From NCBI GenBank assembly GCA_020724325.1, contig DYHC01000002.1:17658-23381 (forward strand): a stretch of DNA of 5,724 nucleotides. The letters are read 5' to 3'. The notes under the pieces were generated by a model that was given only the letters and a program-made list of their open reading frames with translations, had not been told where the DNA came from and did no database searches. The position numbers and the translations under genes are program-made. Positions 1 through 5,724 of the stretch are shown piece after piece (the stretch's first letter is position 1; each line of letters opens with the position of its first letter). This stretch comes from Melioribacter roseus. Lineage in GTDB: Bacteria; Bacteroidota; Ignavibacteria; Ignavibacteriales; Melioribacteraceae.

Positions 1-1991
1 GGAAATTCTAACACAAGATTCTTATCGGCGTTTAACAGAACTACAAAAATATCTTCTTCATTCTCTATGAAATATGCGAGACCAAATTTACTTAACGGAT
101 GTTCCCAAAAGATAATATCCTCATATTCGGCTCTCTTAAATGCCGGGAATTCTTTTCTAATTTCTATTAGTCCTTTGTAGTATTTGAACAAATCTTTATT
201 TGTTTCAACATGATTATAGTTGATATAATTTGTTTCGTTATCCTTGTTATACGAATTATGATCTATTCTTCCTTTTTCGGGATCGTTAACCCGTATATTA
301 TGCGGAATTACTTTCGATCTTGCATATTCCTGTCCAGAGTGAATCATTGGAATACCCTGAGCAGTAAAAAGGAACAAGGCACCAAGCTTGTTTAACTTGG
401 TTTGAAGAGGAGTAAGTTTAACATGTCTATCAACATTTTTTATTTTTTTAATAGGATCAACTTCCCTGGTTCCGATTCTAATAAAATCGCCCAATGTATA
501 TCCGTCGTGGGATTCCAGATAATTAATAGAATGTTCTTTTTTCTGAAATAGACCGAGCGTATCTCTTACTAATGTTCCGTTCACATAACTTTTAATACGT
601 TTAAGGGAATTATTACCGAACCATTCGCCAAAGATCCATCCTAATCCGTTAACCGGATTTTCGCCTTTAATTCCGTTTCTAATCTGATCGTTCCAAGCGG
701 CATAACCTTTTTTAGAAAAGCCATCTGGCGAGTAACCTCCGCCGCCCCAGGCTTCTCCAATTAAAATTACATTGGGATTTATTTGTATAGCGCGTTCGCG
801 AATCTCTGCAATTGTTTTCCAGTCTATTAGCGTACTTAAGTCGAACCGGAATCCGTCAATTTTATATTCTTTCATCCAATGTAAAATACTTTCGACAATC
901 AACCGTCGAACCATAGGTCGTTCTGTTTTAAGATCATTACCGCACCAGCTTTGAGCAATGTAATTTCCTTTGTTATCAAGTCTAAAGTAGTATTCCTTAT
1001 CAATCTGTTTAAGATTACCTATTTCGTATTCCGAAAGATGATTATAAACTACATCCATTATAACGGCAATCCCTTCTTTATGGAAAGCTCTTACCATATC
1101 CTTAAAATCATTTATTTGTTTACCATCCTTACCAATCCATTCATTCCATTTGAAACTATTCCATCTCTGGCTATAATATGATGCCGGCGCAAAGAATGCA
1201 GCAGTCATATAACCCCAATGATTACGTTCATAAGGATTCCATGTGTTAAATTTTCCTTCGATAGAATCTCTAAAAGGAATTTCGCAATAACCAAATTCCT
1301 GAGAAGGTAAAATTTCAACGGCATTTACTCCAAGAGATTTTATGTAATCAATTCCGCCGGTTTTACCTTTTTCAATTAAACCCTGGTACGTTCCGCGGTA
1401 TTTAGCACCGGAAGATTTATGAATTGTCATGTCCCGTACATGCATTTCATATATTATCAGATCGCGCCGGTCTAATTGTAACCAGCTGGTTCCTTGCCAG
1501 TCATATGGTTCATCTTTAACAACAATTGAACGCCGTGGATTTAGATATGTTGTTTTAGTAGCTACGGCTTTTGAATATGGGTCTACACAAATCGGTTTAT
1601 TTGAATTGCTGAAATCTTCGCCCTTATGGTACACTTTGAAGCCGTAGAATAAACCATAATGCTCGCCGTCTAATTCTGCTTCCCAGACTCCGTCTTTATC
1701 TTTCATCATAAAATATTCTTTGCACTTTTTATCTTCAGGTTTTAAGAAAGTGCAGAGTCTTACACTTTTTGCAGAGGGTGCAAATAATCTGAAATATGTT
1801 TTTCCGTTTTCAACAAAGGAGCCAAGTTTTTTATTGGAGTAATAATTATCTAGTTCTTTGTATCGCTGTAAAAATTCTGTGGTATCGGGTTGATATACAA
1901 CCGTTCTTTTTTCTGTTACGAACAATTTTTCACCTGTGATGTTTTGTGAAAATGAAAGAAGTATTAATAATATTAAAATAGATCTGCCCAT
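1..1991 (-). CDS. GH13 alpha-glucan debranching enzyme (pullulanase/isoamylase type), 3' end cut by window edge
   Basis: This gene reads without a stop from ATG at 1991 to the left edge, giving at least 663 residues. Residues 1-20 (MGRSILILLILLSFSQNITG) look like a signal peptide with no lipobox cysteine, so an exported soluble enzyme is expected. A CBM48-like N-terminal domain (about 55-150, with YFRLFAPSAKSVRL) precedes the GH13 barrel. The barrel shows VIMDVVYNH (310-318), DGFRFDLS with nucleophile D384 and R382, IGEAWGG with acid/base E413, and ESHDGYTL with D496. These are the four GH13 conserved regions, so it should be active, cleaving alpha-1,6 branches in glycogen, starch or pullulan. 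The last visible residues (FVVLLNADKN) fit a strand of the C-terminal beta-sandwich, so perhaps 50-100 residues are missing. The type I pullulanase YNWGYDP signature is replaced by NHWGYMT (257-263), closer to isoamylase/GlgX proteins, so the exact subfamily is uncertain. No Shine-Dalgarno is visible; the leader is A-rich. The family call is firm, the substrate is inferred. Confidence 0.9.
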   Translation of the reverse strand, partial: MGRSILILLILLSFSQNITGEKLFVTEKRTVVYQPDTTEFLQRYKELDNYYSNKKLGSFVENGKTYFRLFAPSAKSVRLCTFLKPEDKKCKEYFMMKDKDGVWEAELDGEHYGLFYGFKVYHKGEDFSNSNKPICVDPYSKAVATKTTYLNPRRSIVVKDEPYDWQGTSWLQLDRRDLIIYEMHVRDMTIHKSSGAKYRGTYQGLIEKGKTGGIDYIKSLGVNAVEILPSQEFGYCEIPFRDSIEGKFNTWNPYERNHWGYMTAAFFAPASYYSQRWNSFKWNEWIGKDGKQINDFKDMVRAFHKEGIAVIMDVVYNHLSEYEIGNLKQIDKEYYFRLDNKGNYIAQSWCGNDLKTERPMVRRLIVESILHWMKEYKIDGFRFDLSTLIDWKTIAEIRERAIQINPNVILIGEAWGGGGYSPDGFSKKGYAAWNDQIRNGIKGENPVNGLGWIFGEWFGNNSLKRIKSYVNGTLVRDTLGLFQKKEHSINYLESHDGYTLGDFIRIGTREVDPIKKIKNVDRHVKLTPLQTKLNKLGALFLFTAQGIPMIHSGQEYARSKVIPHNIRVNDPEKGRIDHNSYNKDNETNYINYNHVETNKDLFKYYKGLIEIRKEFPAFKRAEYEDIIFWEHPLSKFGLAYFIENEEDIFVVLLNADKNLVLEF

Positions 1992-2091
1992 TTTTTAAAT
2001 TGAATTATAAAAATCCGGGCAGAAAGTTAATGAATTATCGAAATGATTGGAAATAATTTGATAGTAAAAATCCGAGGCTAATATGCGTAGG
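1992..2091. other. Intergenic gap between peptidase and debranching enzyme
   Basis: One hundred AT-rich bases separate the peptidase stop codon from the start of the debranching enzyme on the same strand. I see no convincing hairpin terminator. A 10-base direct repeat, TAAAAATCCG, occurs at 2008-2017 and 2065-2074; read on the gene strand it is CGGATTTTTA, preceded by CC or CT. Just upstream of the ATG the gene strand is A-rich (five A directly before ATG) with no Shine-Dalgarno. The gap is long enough to hold a separate promoter for the debranching enzyme, but read-through from the peptidase gene cannot be excluded. Confidence 0.5.
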
Positions 2092-3336
2092 CTATTTTAG
2101 GTAAAGCATTTTTCGGGAGCTTGCGAATCCTTTTGAATACATTGTGTAGAAATACAATCCGGCTGATAACCCGCCATTATAATCAGATGGATCAAAATAA
2201 GCCGAATAAGAACCGGGTAGTTGAACCCGATCTACCAATACGGCTACTTCTTTCCCAATTAGATCATAAACTACAATTTTTACATGTGATTCTTTTTCCA
2301 GTTGATAACTAATTGTTGTAGCAGAATTGAAAGGGTTGGGGTAATTTTGCATCAAAGAATATGTGAGAGGCTGGGCATTACTAACCGAGCTTGTTGTTTG
2401 AATTCCTGCATATGTAGCCAAAGTACCTATTGCAATTTTAGCACACTTCTCGAAATATGAACGGTTTATCAAATCTATTTTGTCGTCAGCCGTGTGATAT
2501 TTTGTATTAAAATCTCTAAAACCATTAGAAAAAGTATAATCTTCTATTAATAGTACTGCCGGGTAATTATTATTCCAGAAAGAGGCATGGTCGCTTGCAG
2601 AGGTTCCTGGATAAATACGTTCGAGGTTCATTCCTATTTGATAAGTGCTATTTACTTGAAACATATTATCAGCAATTGAAAATGATGTACTGTAATTCCT
2701 GTAATGAATTTCTGCAATGTTATCGTTATTACTGTCCCAGCCGATCATATCCATATTAATCACAGCAATTATATCATCATTTCTTGATCTAGCCAGATAT
2801 GCGTAGTAAGCACTTCCCAGAAGTCCTTGTTCCTCTTTATCCCATAAAGCATAAATAATTGTATAATCTGTTTTCTTTTTAGATAGAATTTTTGCAGCTT
2901 CTAAAACAGCAGAAGTTCCGCTAGCATTATCATCTGCACCGGGCGCAATAAATGAATTGGGCATATTATCAAAGTGGGCACAGATAATAATTTGTTTTTG
3001 TGGATACTTATAACCGGGCTGTGTTGCAATAACATTTCCTCCTCCGCCGTCAAAATACTGCATTGTAGTTGTAAGACCGAATGATTCCAATTGTTGCTTT
3101 AAATATTCCTCCGCAATCTGGTTAGTAAACTGATATGAATGCCTCGAAGTAATCAAAAAAGTGCCCGAAGGTACAGTAACCTCCTTAATACCCGTTAAGT
3201 AGTTTAAATTATCCATTAAGTGATCTGAACTAACCTGGTTAATTATGGAGGCAACATTCGGATCAAATTGTGCTATAATAGAATGTACTGATATAATAAA
3301 TATCAGCACAAAAAAAAGTGCGCCCTCTTTTTTCAA
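2092..3336 (-). CDS. Secreted M28-family zinc peptidase with T9SS C-terminal sorting domain
   Basis: This 414-residue protein is a predicted exported metallo-(amino)peptidase. Residues 1-23 form a signal peptide (basic MKK, hydrophobic core, probable cleavage after IIAQ). The peptidase domain (about 35-310) has all the di-zinc residues of family M28: H121 in CAHFDN, bridging D136 in GADDNASG, general base E168 and ligand E169 in WDKEEQGLLGS, D196 in NMDMIGW, and H281 in KYHTADD. SDHASFW around H250 is also conserved. I assigned these roles by matching motifs to the Aeromonas and Streptomyces griseus aminopeptidases from memory. Residues about 326-414 are a type A T9SS sorting domain beginning LMQNYPNPFN and ending GLYFYTMYSKGFASSRKMLYLK-like strands. 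The protein should therefore be carried across the outer membrane and released or anchored at the cell surface. Translation starts at TTG (3334-3336): an in-frame TAA lies two codons upstream, and later ATGs would remove the signal peptide. Whether it is an amino- or carboxypeptidase cannot be read from the sequence. Confidence 0.93.
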   Translation of the reverse strand: MKKEGALFFVLIFIISVHSIIAQFDPNVASIINQVSSDHLMDNLNYLTGIKEVTVPSGTFLITSRHSYQFTNQIAEEYLKQQLESFGLTTTMQYFDGGGGNVIATQPGYKYPQKQIIICAHFDNMPNSFIAPGADDNASGTSAVLEAAKILSKKKTDYTIIYALWDKEEQGLLGSAYYAYLARSRNDDIIAVINMDMIGWDSNNDNIAEIHYRNYSTSFSIADNMFQVNSTYQIGMNLERIYPGTSASDHASFWNNNYPAVLLIEDYTFSNGFRDFNTKYHTADDKIDLINRSYFEKCAKIAIGTLATYAGIQTTSSVSNAQPLTYSLMQNYPNPFNSATTISYQLEKESHVKIVVYDLIGKEVAVLVDRVQLPGSYSAYFDPSDYNGGLSAGLYFYTMYSKGFASSRKMLYLK

Positions 3337-3485
3337 GATTTACCCTAAATCCTCACTGCTAAACTAATAAAGTATTTTAACAAGGCAATGCAATAAATCA
3401 TCATTTTTTTTATTTGTTTTATTAACAAAAACACCTTATTTTTTCAGTCAATTAAATAACTTTTCCTAATTTAATAAGAAAAATT
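3337..3485. promoter_or_regulatory. Divergent promoter region between M28 peptidase and Lrp/AsnC-glnA operon
   Basis: The two genes point away from each other across 149 strongly AT-rich bases, so both promoters must lie here or inside the genes. An inverted repeat, TTTGTT-N5-AACAAA, occupies 3413-3429 and could be an operator, for example for the adjacent Lrp-type protein. On the plus strand, TTTG at 3413-3416 and TATTTTTT at 3437-3444 are 20 bases apart, roughly fitting the Bacteroidota-type promoter TTTG / TAnnTTTG except for the last base. On the minus strand, TTGCAT followed after 17 bases by TTTATT is a weak sigma-70-like pair for the peptidase. In sequence this AT-rich, both promoter readings could be chance. 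The Lrp-type gene has no Shine-Dalgarno before its ATG, only an A-rich leader (AAGAAAAATT). Confidence 0.4.
3343..3346 (-). promoter_or_regulatory. Shine-Dalgarno supporting the TTG start of the M28 peptidase
   Basis: On the minus strand, AGGG lies six bases before the TTG codon at 3334-3336. This spacing suits ribosome binding. It supports the non-ATG start because no ATG or GTG precedes TTG in frame before a stop. Confidence 0.55.
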
Positions 3486-3932
3486 ATGCTCGATAGCTTA
3501 GATATTACTATTCTAAAAAAGCTTCAGGAAAACGGAAGAATTAAAAGAAATGAGCTTGCTGAATTAGTAGGACTATCACTTCCTTCTTTGAGCGAAAGAT
3601 TAAAAAAATTGGAAGAGAACCGGATAATTGATGGATATTACACAAAACTGAACCGGCAGAAATTCAATCTTGATATAATGGCGTTTATCGTAGTAATAAT
3701 GGATTCTTCCAAGAACTATGAAAAATTAACCGACCACGTGAAGAAAACACCCGAAATTTTAGAATGTCATGCAATACTTGGCGAAGGGTCGCACATTATG
3801 AAAGCTGTTGTTAAGGATACCAAATCACTTGAACATTTGCTAAGTAAAATTCAATCGTGGGCTGGTGTTAATAGAACCGTAACTAATTTTGTTTTATCAA
3901 CAATTAAAGAAACAACTAATATCAACATATAA
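3486..3932 (+). CDS. Lrp/AsnC-family transcriptional regulator
   Basis: This 148-residue protein has the standard length and order of the Lrp/AsnC (feast/famine) family. An N-terminal winged helix-turn-helix (about 1-60) starts [20 protein letters not shown] and has the recognition-helix stretch [16 protein letters not shown] (29-44), then [12 protein letters not shown]-terminal RAM domain (about 64-142) contains [26 protein letters not shown] (94-111) and the closing FVLSTIKET. Such proteins form dimers and octamers, bind an amino acid at the RAM interface, and bend or wrap promoter DNA. The gene lies 13 bases upstream of the glutamine synthetase gene on the same strand with no terminator between, so they are almost certainly co-transcribed. 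I infer that it controls glutamine synthetase expression according to an amino-acid signal and may repress itself. The effector cannot be read from the sequence. The ATG at 3486 is the first residue of the canonical family start, so the start is secure. Confidence 0.93.
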   Translation: MLDSLDITILKKLQENGRIKRNELAELVGLSLPSLSERLKKLEENRIIDGYYTKLNRQKFNLDIMAFIVVIMDSSKNYEKLTDHVKKTPEILECHAILGEGSHIMKAVVKDTKSLEHLLSKIQSWAGVNRTVTNFVLSTIKETTNINI

Positions 3933-3935
3933 ATC

Positions 3936-3940
3936 AGGAG
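3936..3940 (+). promoter_or_regulatory. Shine-Dalgarno that fixes the glutamine synthetase start
   Basis: AGGAG lies five bases before ATG at 3946, within the 13-base gap after the regulator's stop codon. It selects 3946 over the upstream in-frame ATG at 3889, which lies inside the regulator gene, has no comparable site, and would add 19 residues unlike any glutamine synthetase N-terminus. Confidence 0.8.
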
Positions 3941-3945
3941 AATTT

Positions 3946-5373
3946 ATGGGTAAATCAGTTTCACATGTTCAGGAAGTACTTTCCTATATTAAGACAAATA
4001 AAATCCAGTTCATCGATTTCAAATTCATGGATTTTCCGGGGCAGTGGCAGCATTTTACTGTTCCATCAAGTGAATTGAGTGCCGACTCGTTTGATGATGG
4101 ATTTGGTTTTGATGGATCATCAATCCGCGGATGGAAAAGTATTCACGAAAGTGATATGCTGTTAATTCCGGATCCGGAGACAATGTTTTTCGATCCCTTC
4201 ACAGAAGCTTCAACATTATCGTTAATATGCGATGTATACGAGCCGGCTACAAAAGAAAAATACGACAGGTGCCCGCGAAACATTGCACAGAAAGCCGAAG
4301 CATATCTGAAATCAACCGGAATGGCAGATACAGCTTACTTTGGTCCCGAAGCAGAATTCTTTGTGTTCGATGATGTACGTTTCGATTCCGGACCCAACTT
4401 TTCATTTTACTCGGTTGATTCGATTGAGGGGAAATGGAATTCCGGCCGCGAAGAAAATCCTAACTTAGGATATAAACCGCGGTTCAAAGAAGGTTACTTT
4501 CCTGTTCCGCCTACAGATCAGTTAATGGACTTGCGAAATGAAATGGTACAGAATTTAATTAATATAGGTATTGAAGTTGAAGCACAGCACCATGAAGTTG
4601 CAAGCGGCGGTCAGTGCGAAATTGATATGAAGTTTAAACCGTTATTAAGAGCGGCTGATCAATTGCTTATGTTCAAATACGTTGTAAAGAATACTGCAAA
4701 GAAAAGAGGCAAAACAGTTACATACATGCCGAAACCAATTTTTGGAGATAACGGAAGCGGAATGCATGTACATACAAGTTTATGGTTAAAAGAAAAACCA
4801 CTTTTTGCAGGAGGCGGTTATGCCGGATTAAGTGAAATGGCTCTTTATTTTATCGGCGGTATTTTGAAACATGCGCCATCACTTTTATCATTTACAAATC
4901 CGATTACTAATTCATACAAAAGGTTAGTACCGGGATTTGAAGCCCCGGTTAATCTTGCTTATTCTCAAAGAAATAGAAGCGCTTCGGTAAGAATTCCTAT
5001 GTATTCAAATTCACCAAAATCGAAACGAATTGAATTTCGCTGCCCCGATCCGGCGGCAAATCCATACCTTGCCTTCTCCGCTATTATGATGGCGGGCATT
5101 GATGGCGTAATGAATAGAATTGATCCGGGAGAACCACTCGAAAAAGATATTTATGATATGTCCCCAGAAGAATTGAAAGATGTTCCTTCTACACCCGAAT
5201 CGCTCGGGCATGCATTAAAATCCTTAGCAGAAGATCATGAATATTTGATTAAAGGCAATGTCTTTACAGAAGATGTAATTAGGGCGTGGATAAATTACAA
5301 GGTCGAAAAAGAAATTAAACCGATGGCATTGCGCCCGCATCCGTTTGAGTTTGAGATGTATTTCGATGTGTAA
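3946..5373 (+). CDS. glnA: Type I glutamine synthetase (GSI, beta-like)
   Basis: This 475-residue enzyme makes L-glutamine from glutamate, ammonia and ATP, the main cytoplasmic entry of ammonium into metabolism. Its length fits a dodecameric GSI. The beta-Grasp domain (about 15-100) holds the latch-side loop [10 protein letters not shown] with D56. The catalytic domain has GPEAEFFVF (E135, E137), [13 protein letters not shown] (E217, E225), [11 protein letters not shown] (H274), [13 protein letters not shown] (R326, E332), QRNRSAS (R344) and [16 protein letters not shown] (E363, R365). By alignment from memory these match Salmonella D50, E129/E131, E212, E220, H269, R321/E327, R339, E357 and R359, so the active site looks complete. 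The insert at about 145-185 and Y403 in DIYDMSPEE, the counterpart of adenylylated Tyr397, point to the GSI-beta class, which GlnE can inactivate by adenylylation. No GlnE or PII gene lies in the window. Start ATG is at 3946, 13 bases after the Lrp/AsnC gene, and an intrinsic terminator follows the stop. Confidence 0.97.
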   Translation: MGKSVSHVQEVLSYIKTNKIQFIDFKFMDFPGQWQHFTVPSSELSADSFDDGFGFDGSSIRGWKSIHESDMLLIPDPETMFFDPFTEASTLSLICDVYEPATKEKYDRCPRNIAQKAEAYLKSTGMADTAYFGPEAEFFVFDDVRFDSGPNFSFYSVDSIEGKWNSGREENPNLGYKPRFKEGYFPVPPTDQLMDLRNEMVQNLINIGIEVEAQHHEVASGGQCEIDMKFKPLLRAADQLLMFKYVVKNTAKKRGKTVTYMPKPIFGDNGSGMHVHTSLWLKEKPLFAGGGYAGLSEMALYFIGGILKHAPSLLSFTNPITNSYKRLVPGFEAPVNLAYSQRNRSASVRIPMYSNSPKSKRIEFRCPDPAANPYLAFSAIMMAGIDGVMNRIDPGEPLEKDIYDMSPEELKDVPSTPESLGHALKSLAEDHEYLIKGNVFTEDVIRAWINYKVEKEIKPMALRPHPFEFEMYFDV

Positions 5374-5419
5374 CTGATTAGCTATTGTTATCTGTACGAA
5401 ATAAACACGTTTAATAATG

Positions 5420-5443
5420 ACGGCTCTTTAATGAGCCGTTTTT
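5420..5443 (+). terminator. Intrinsic terminator of the regulator-glnA operon
   Basis: A perfect 7-bp stem, ACGGCTC (5420-5426) with GAGCCGT (5433-5439), closes a six-base TTTAAT loop and runs into TTTTT (5439-5443). It lies 47 bases after the glutamine synthetase stop. The GC-rich stem in AT-rich surroundings followed by a T-run is a textbook Rho-independent terminator. Confidence 0.9.
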
Positions 5444-5655
5444 ATTATACCGAATAAAACACTCGTAAAATCTACATGATAATAGAGTGAAAAAGCAAAA
5501 TAGCATATGAAAAAATCTGGTAAAAATTGTGATTCAAAAAATCGATACAGATTTAATGAGCAGAGAATCGGATACAACGGTTGTAAGCTAATATATTACT
5601 ATAGAAAAATATCTCTTGATCTTTGTACTTAGACTTCTAAAAAATTTAGCAATGC
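5444..5655. other. Non-coding stretch downstream of glnA terminator
   Basis: Together with the terminator and the repeats, 5374-5724 is a gene-free stretch of 351 bases. This part is AT-rich and holds no gene I can support. A 41-codon reading frame (5507-5632, beginning MKKSGKNCDSKN) lacks a ribosome site and recognisable features. Small symmetrical elements are present: AAATCTG (5513-5519) pairs with CAGATTT (5548-5554), with GATT/AATC (5531-5534, 5540-5543) nested inside, and an odd palindrome TACAAC-G-GTTGTA lies at 5573-5585. Any of these may be chance. The next gene lies beyond the right edge. Confidence 0.5.
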
Positions 5656-5724
5656 CATTTCGAAGGAAAGAAGCGACTGAGAAGAGTCATTTCGAAGGAG
5701 CGAAGCGACTGAGAAGAGTCATTT
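5656..5724. repeat. 32-bp tandem repeat, two full copies and the start of a third
   Basis: Copies at 5656-5687 and 5688-5719 share 30 of 32 bases and begin CATTTCGAAGGA and end GACTGAGAAGAGT. The bases CATTT at 5720-5724 start a third copy cut by the window edge. The only differences are AA (5668-5669) against GC (5700-5701). The sequence GACT-GAGAAG-AGTC forms a short inverted repeat across each copy boundary (5675-5688, 5707-5720), and copy 2 also has TTCG-N6-CGAA (5691-5704). The period is not a multiple of three and there are no spacers, so it is neither a coding repeat nor a CRISPR array. From memory it resembles the TCATTTCGA...-type dispersed intergenic repeats seen in Bacteroidota-group genomes; that likeness has not been searched. 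Confidence 0.85.

Noticed and set aside
210..1647. Several short plus-strand reading frames (210-395, 772-954, 951-1181, 1429-1647) opposite the debranching enzyme.
   Set aside because: All lie antisense to an intact GH13 gene, have no recognisable domain or ribosome site, and look like chance open frames.
1..1991. A frameshifted or broken debranching enzyme.
   Set aside because: Reading the minus strand codon by codon from 1991 to the edge gave one open frame with all GH13 motifs in order; the gene is only cut by the window.
2121..2312. A 63-codon plus-strand frame opposite the peptidase's C-terminal domain.
   Set aside because: It is antisense to the well-supported T9SS sorting domain and shows no features of its own.
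3889..3945. A 19-codon N-terminal extension of glutamine synthetase starting at ATG 3889.
   Set aside because: It overlaps the end of the regulator gene, lacks a ribosome site and does not resemble glutamine synthetase N-termini, while ATG 3946 has AGGAG at ideal spacing.
5011..5211. A 66-codon minus-strand frame inside the glutamine synthetase gene.
   Set aside because: It is antisense to a highly conserved enzyme region; the open frame follows from that gene's codons.
5507..5632. A 41-codon plus-strand frame (MKKSGKNCDSKN...) after the terminator.
   Set aside because: It has no convincing ribosome site, no hydrophobic or conserved segment, and its composition is what AT-rich non-coding sequence gives when translated.
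5656..5724. A CRISPR array at the right edge.
   Set aside because: The 32-bp units are directly adjacent with no spacers.

Overview
The window most likely comes from a member of the Bacteroidota/Chlorobi/Ignavibacteriota group, with Ignavibacteriota-like bacteria my best guess. The DNA is AT-rich. The M28 peptidase ends in a type IX secretion (T9SS) sorting domain containing a QNYPNPFN motif, which is typical of this group. Two of the four genes have A-rich leaders with no Shine-Dalgarno sequence, also common there. This placement is inferred from sequence style, not from a search.

Layout: (1) 1-1991, minus strand: an uninterrupted GH13 pullulanase/isoamylase-type alpha-glucan debranching enzyme with an apparent signal peptide, cut off by the left window edge near its C-terminus. 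(2) 2092-3336, minus strand: a secreted zinc peptidase of family M28 with a T9SS C-terminal domain, starting at TTG. (3) 3337-3485: a 149-bp divergent promoter region. (4) 3486-3932, plus strand: an Lrp/AsnC-family regulator. Thirteen bases after it comes 3946-5373, a type I glutamine synthetase with all the catalytic and adenylylation-site residues I could check. A strong intrinsic terminator follows at 5420-5443. (5) 5444-5724: non-coding DNA ending in a 32-bp tandem repeat that runs off the right edge.

The two halves look functionally separate. The left half codes for exported hydrolases that would release sugars from branched alpha-glucans and amino acids from peptides. The right half is a compact regulator-enzyme operon for ammonium assimilation, in which an amino-acid-sensing Lrp-type protein probably controls glutamine synthetase and possibly its own promoter. 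I found no mobile element, CRISPR array, tRNA, rRNA or clearly new multi-gene system. The points most worth a second look are the regulator-glnA pairing, the altered substrate-site motif of the GH13 enzyme, the TTG start of the peptidase, and the tandem repeat at the right edge.
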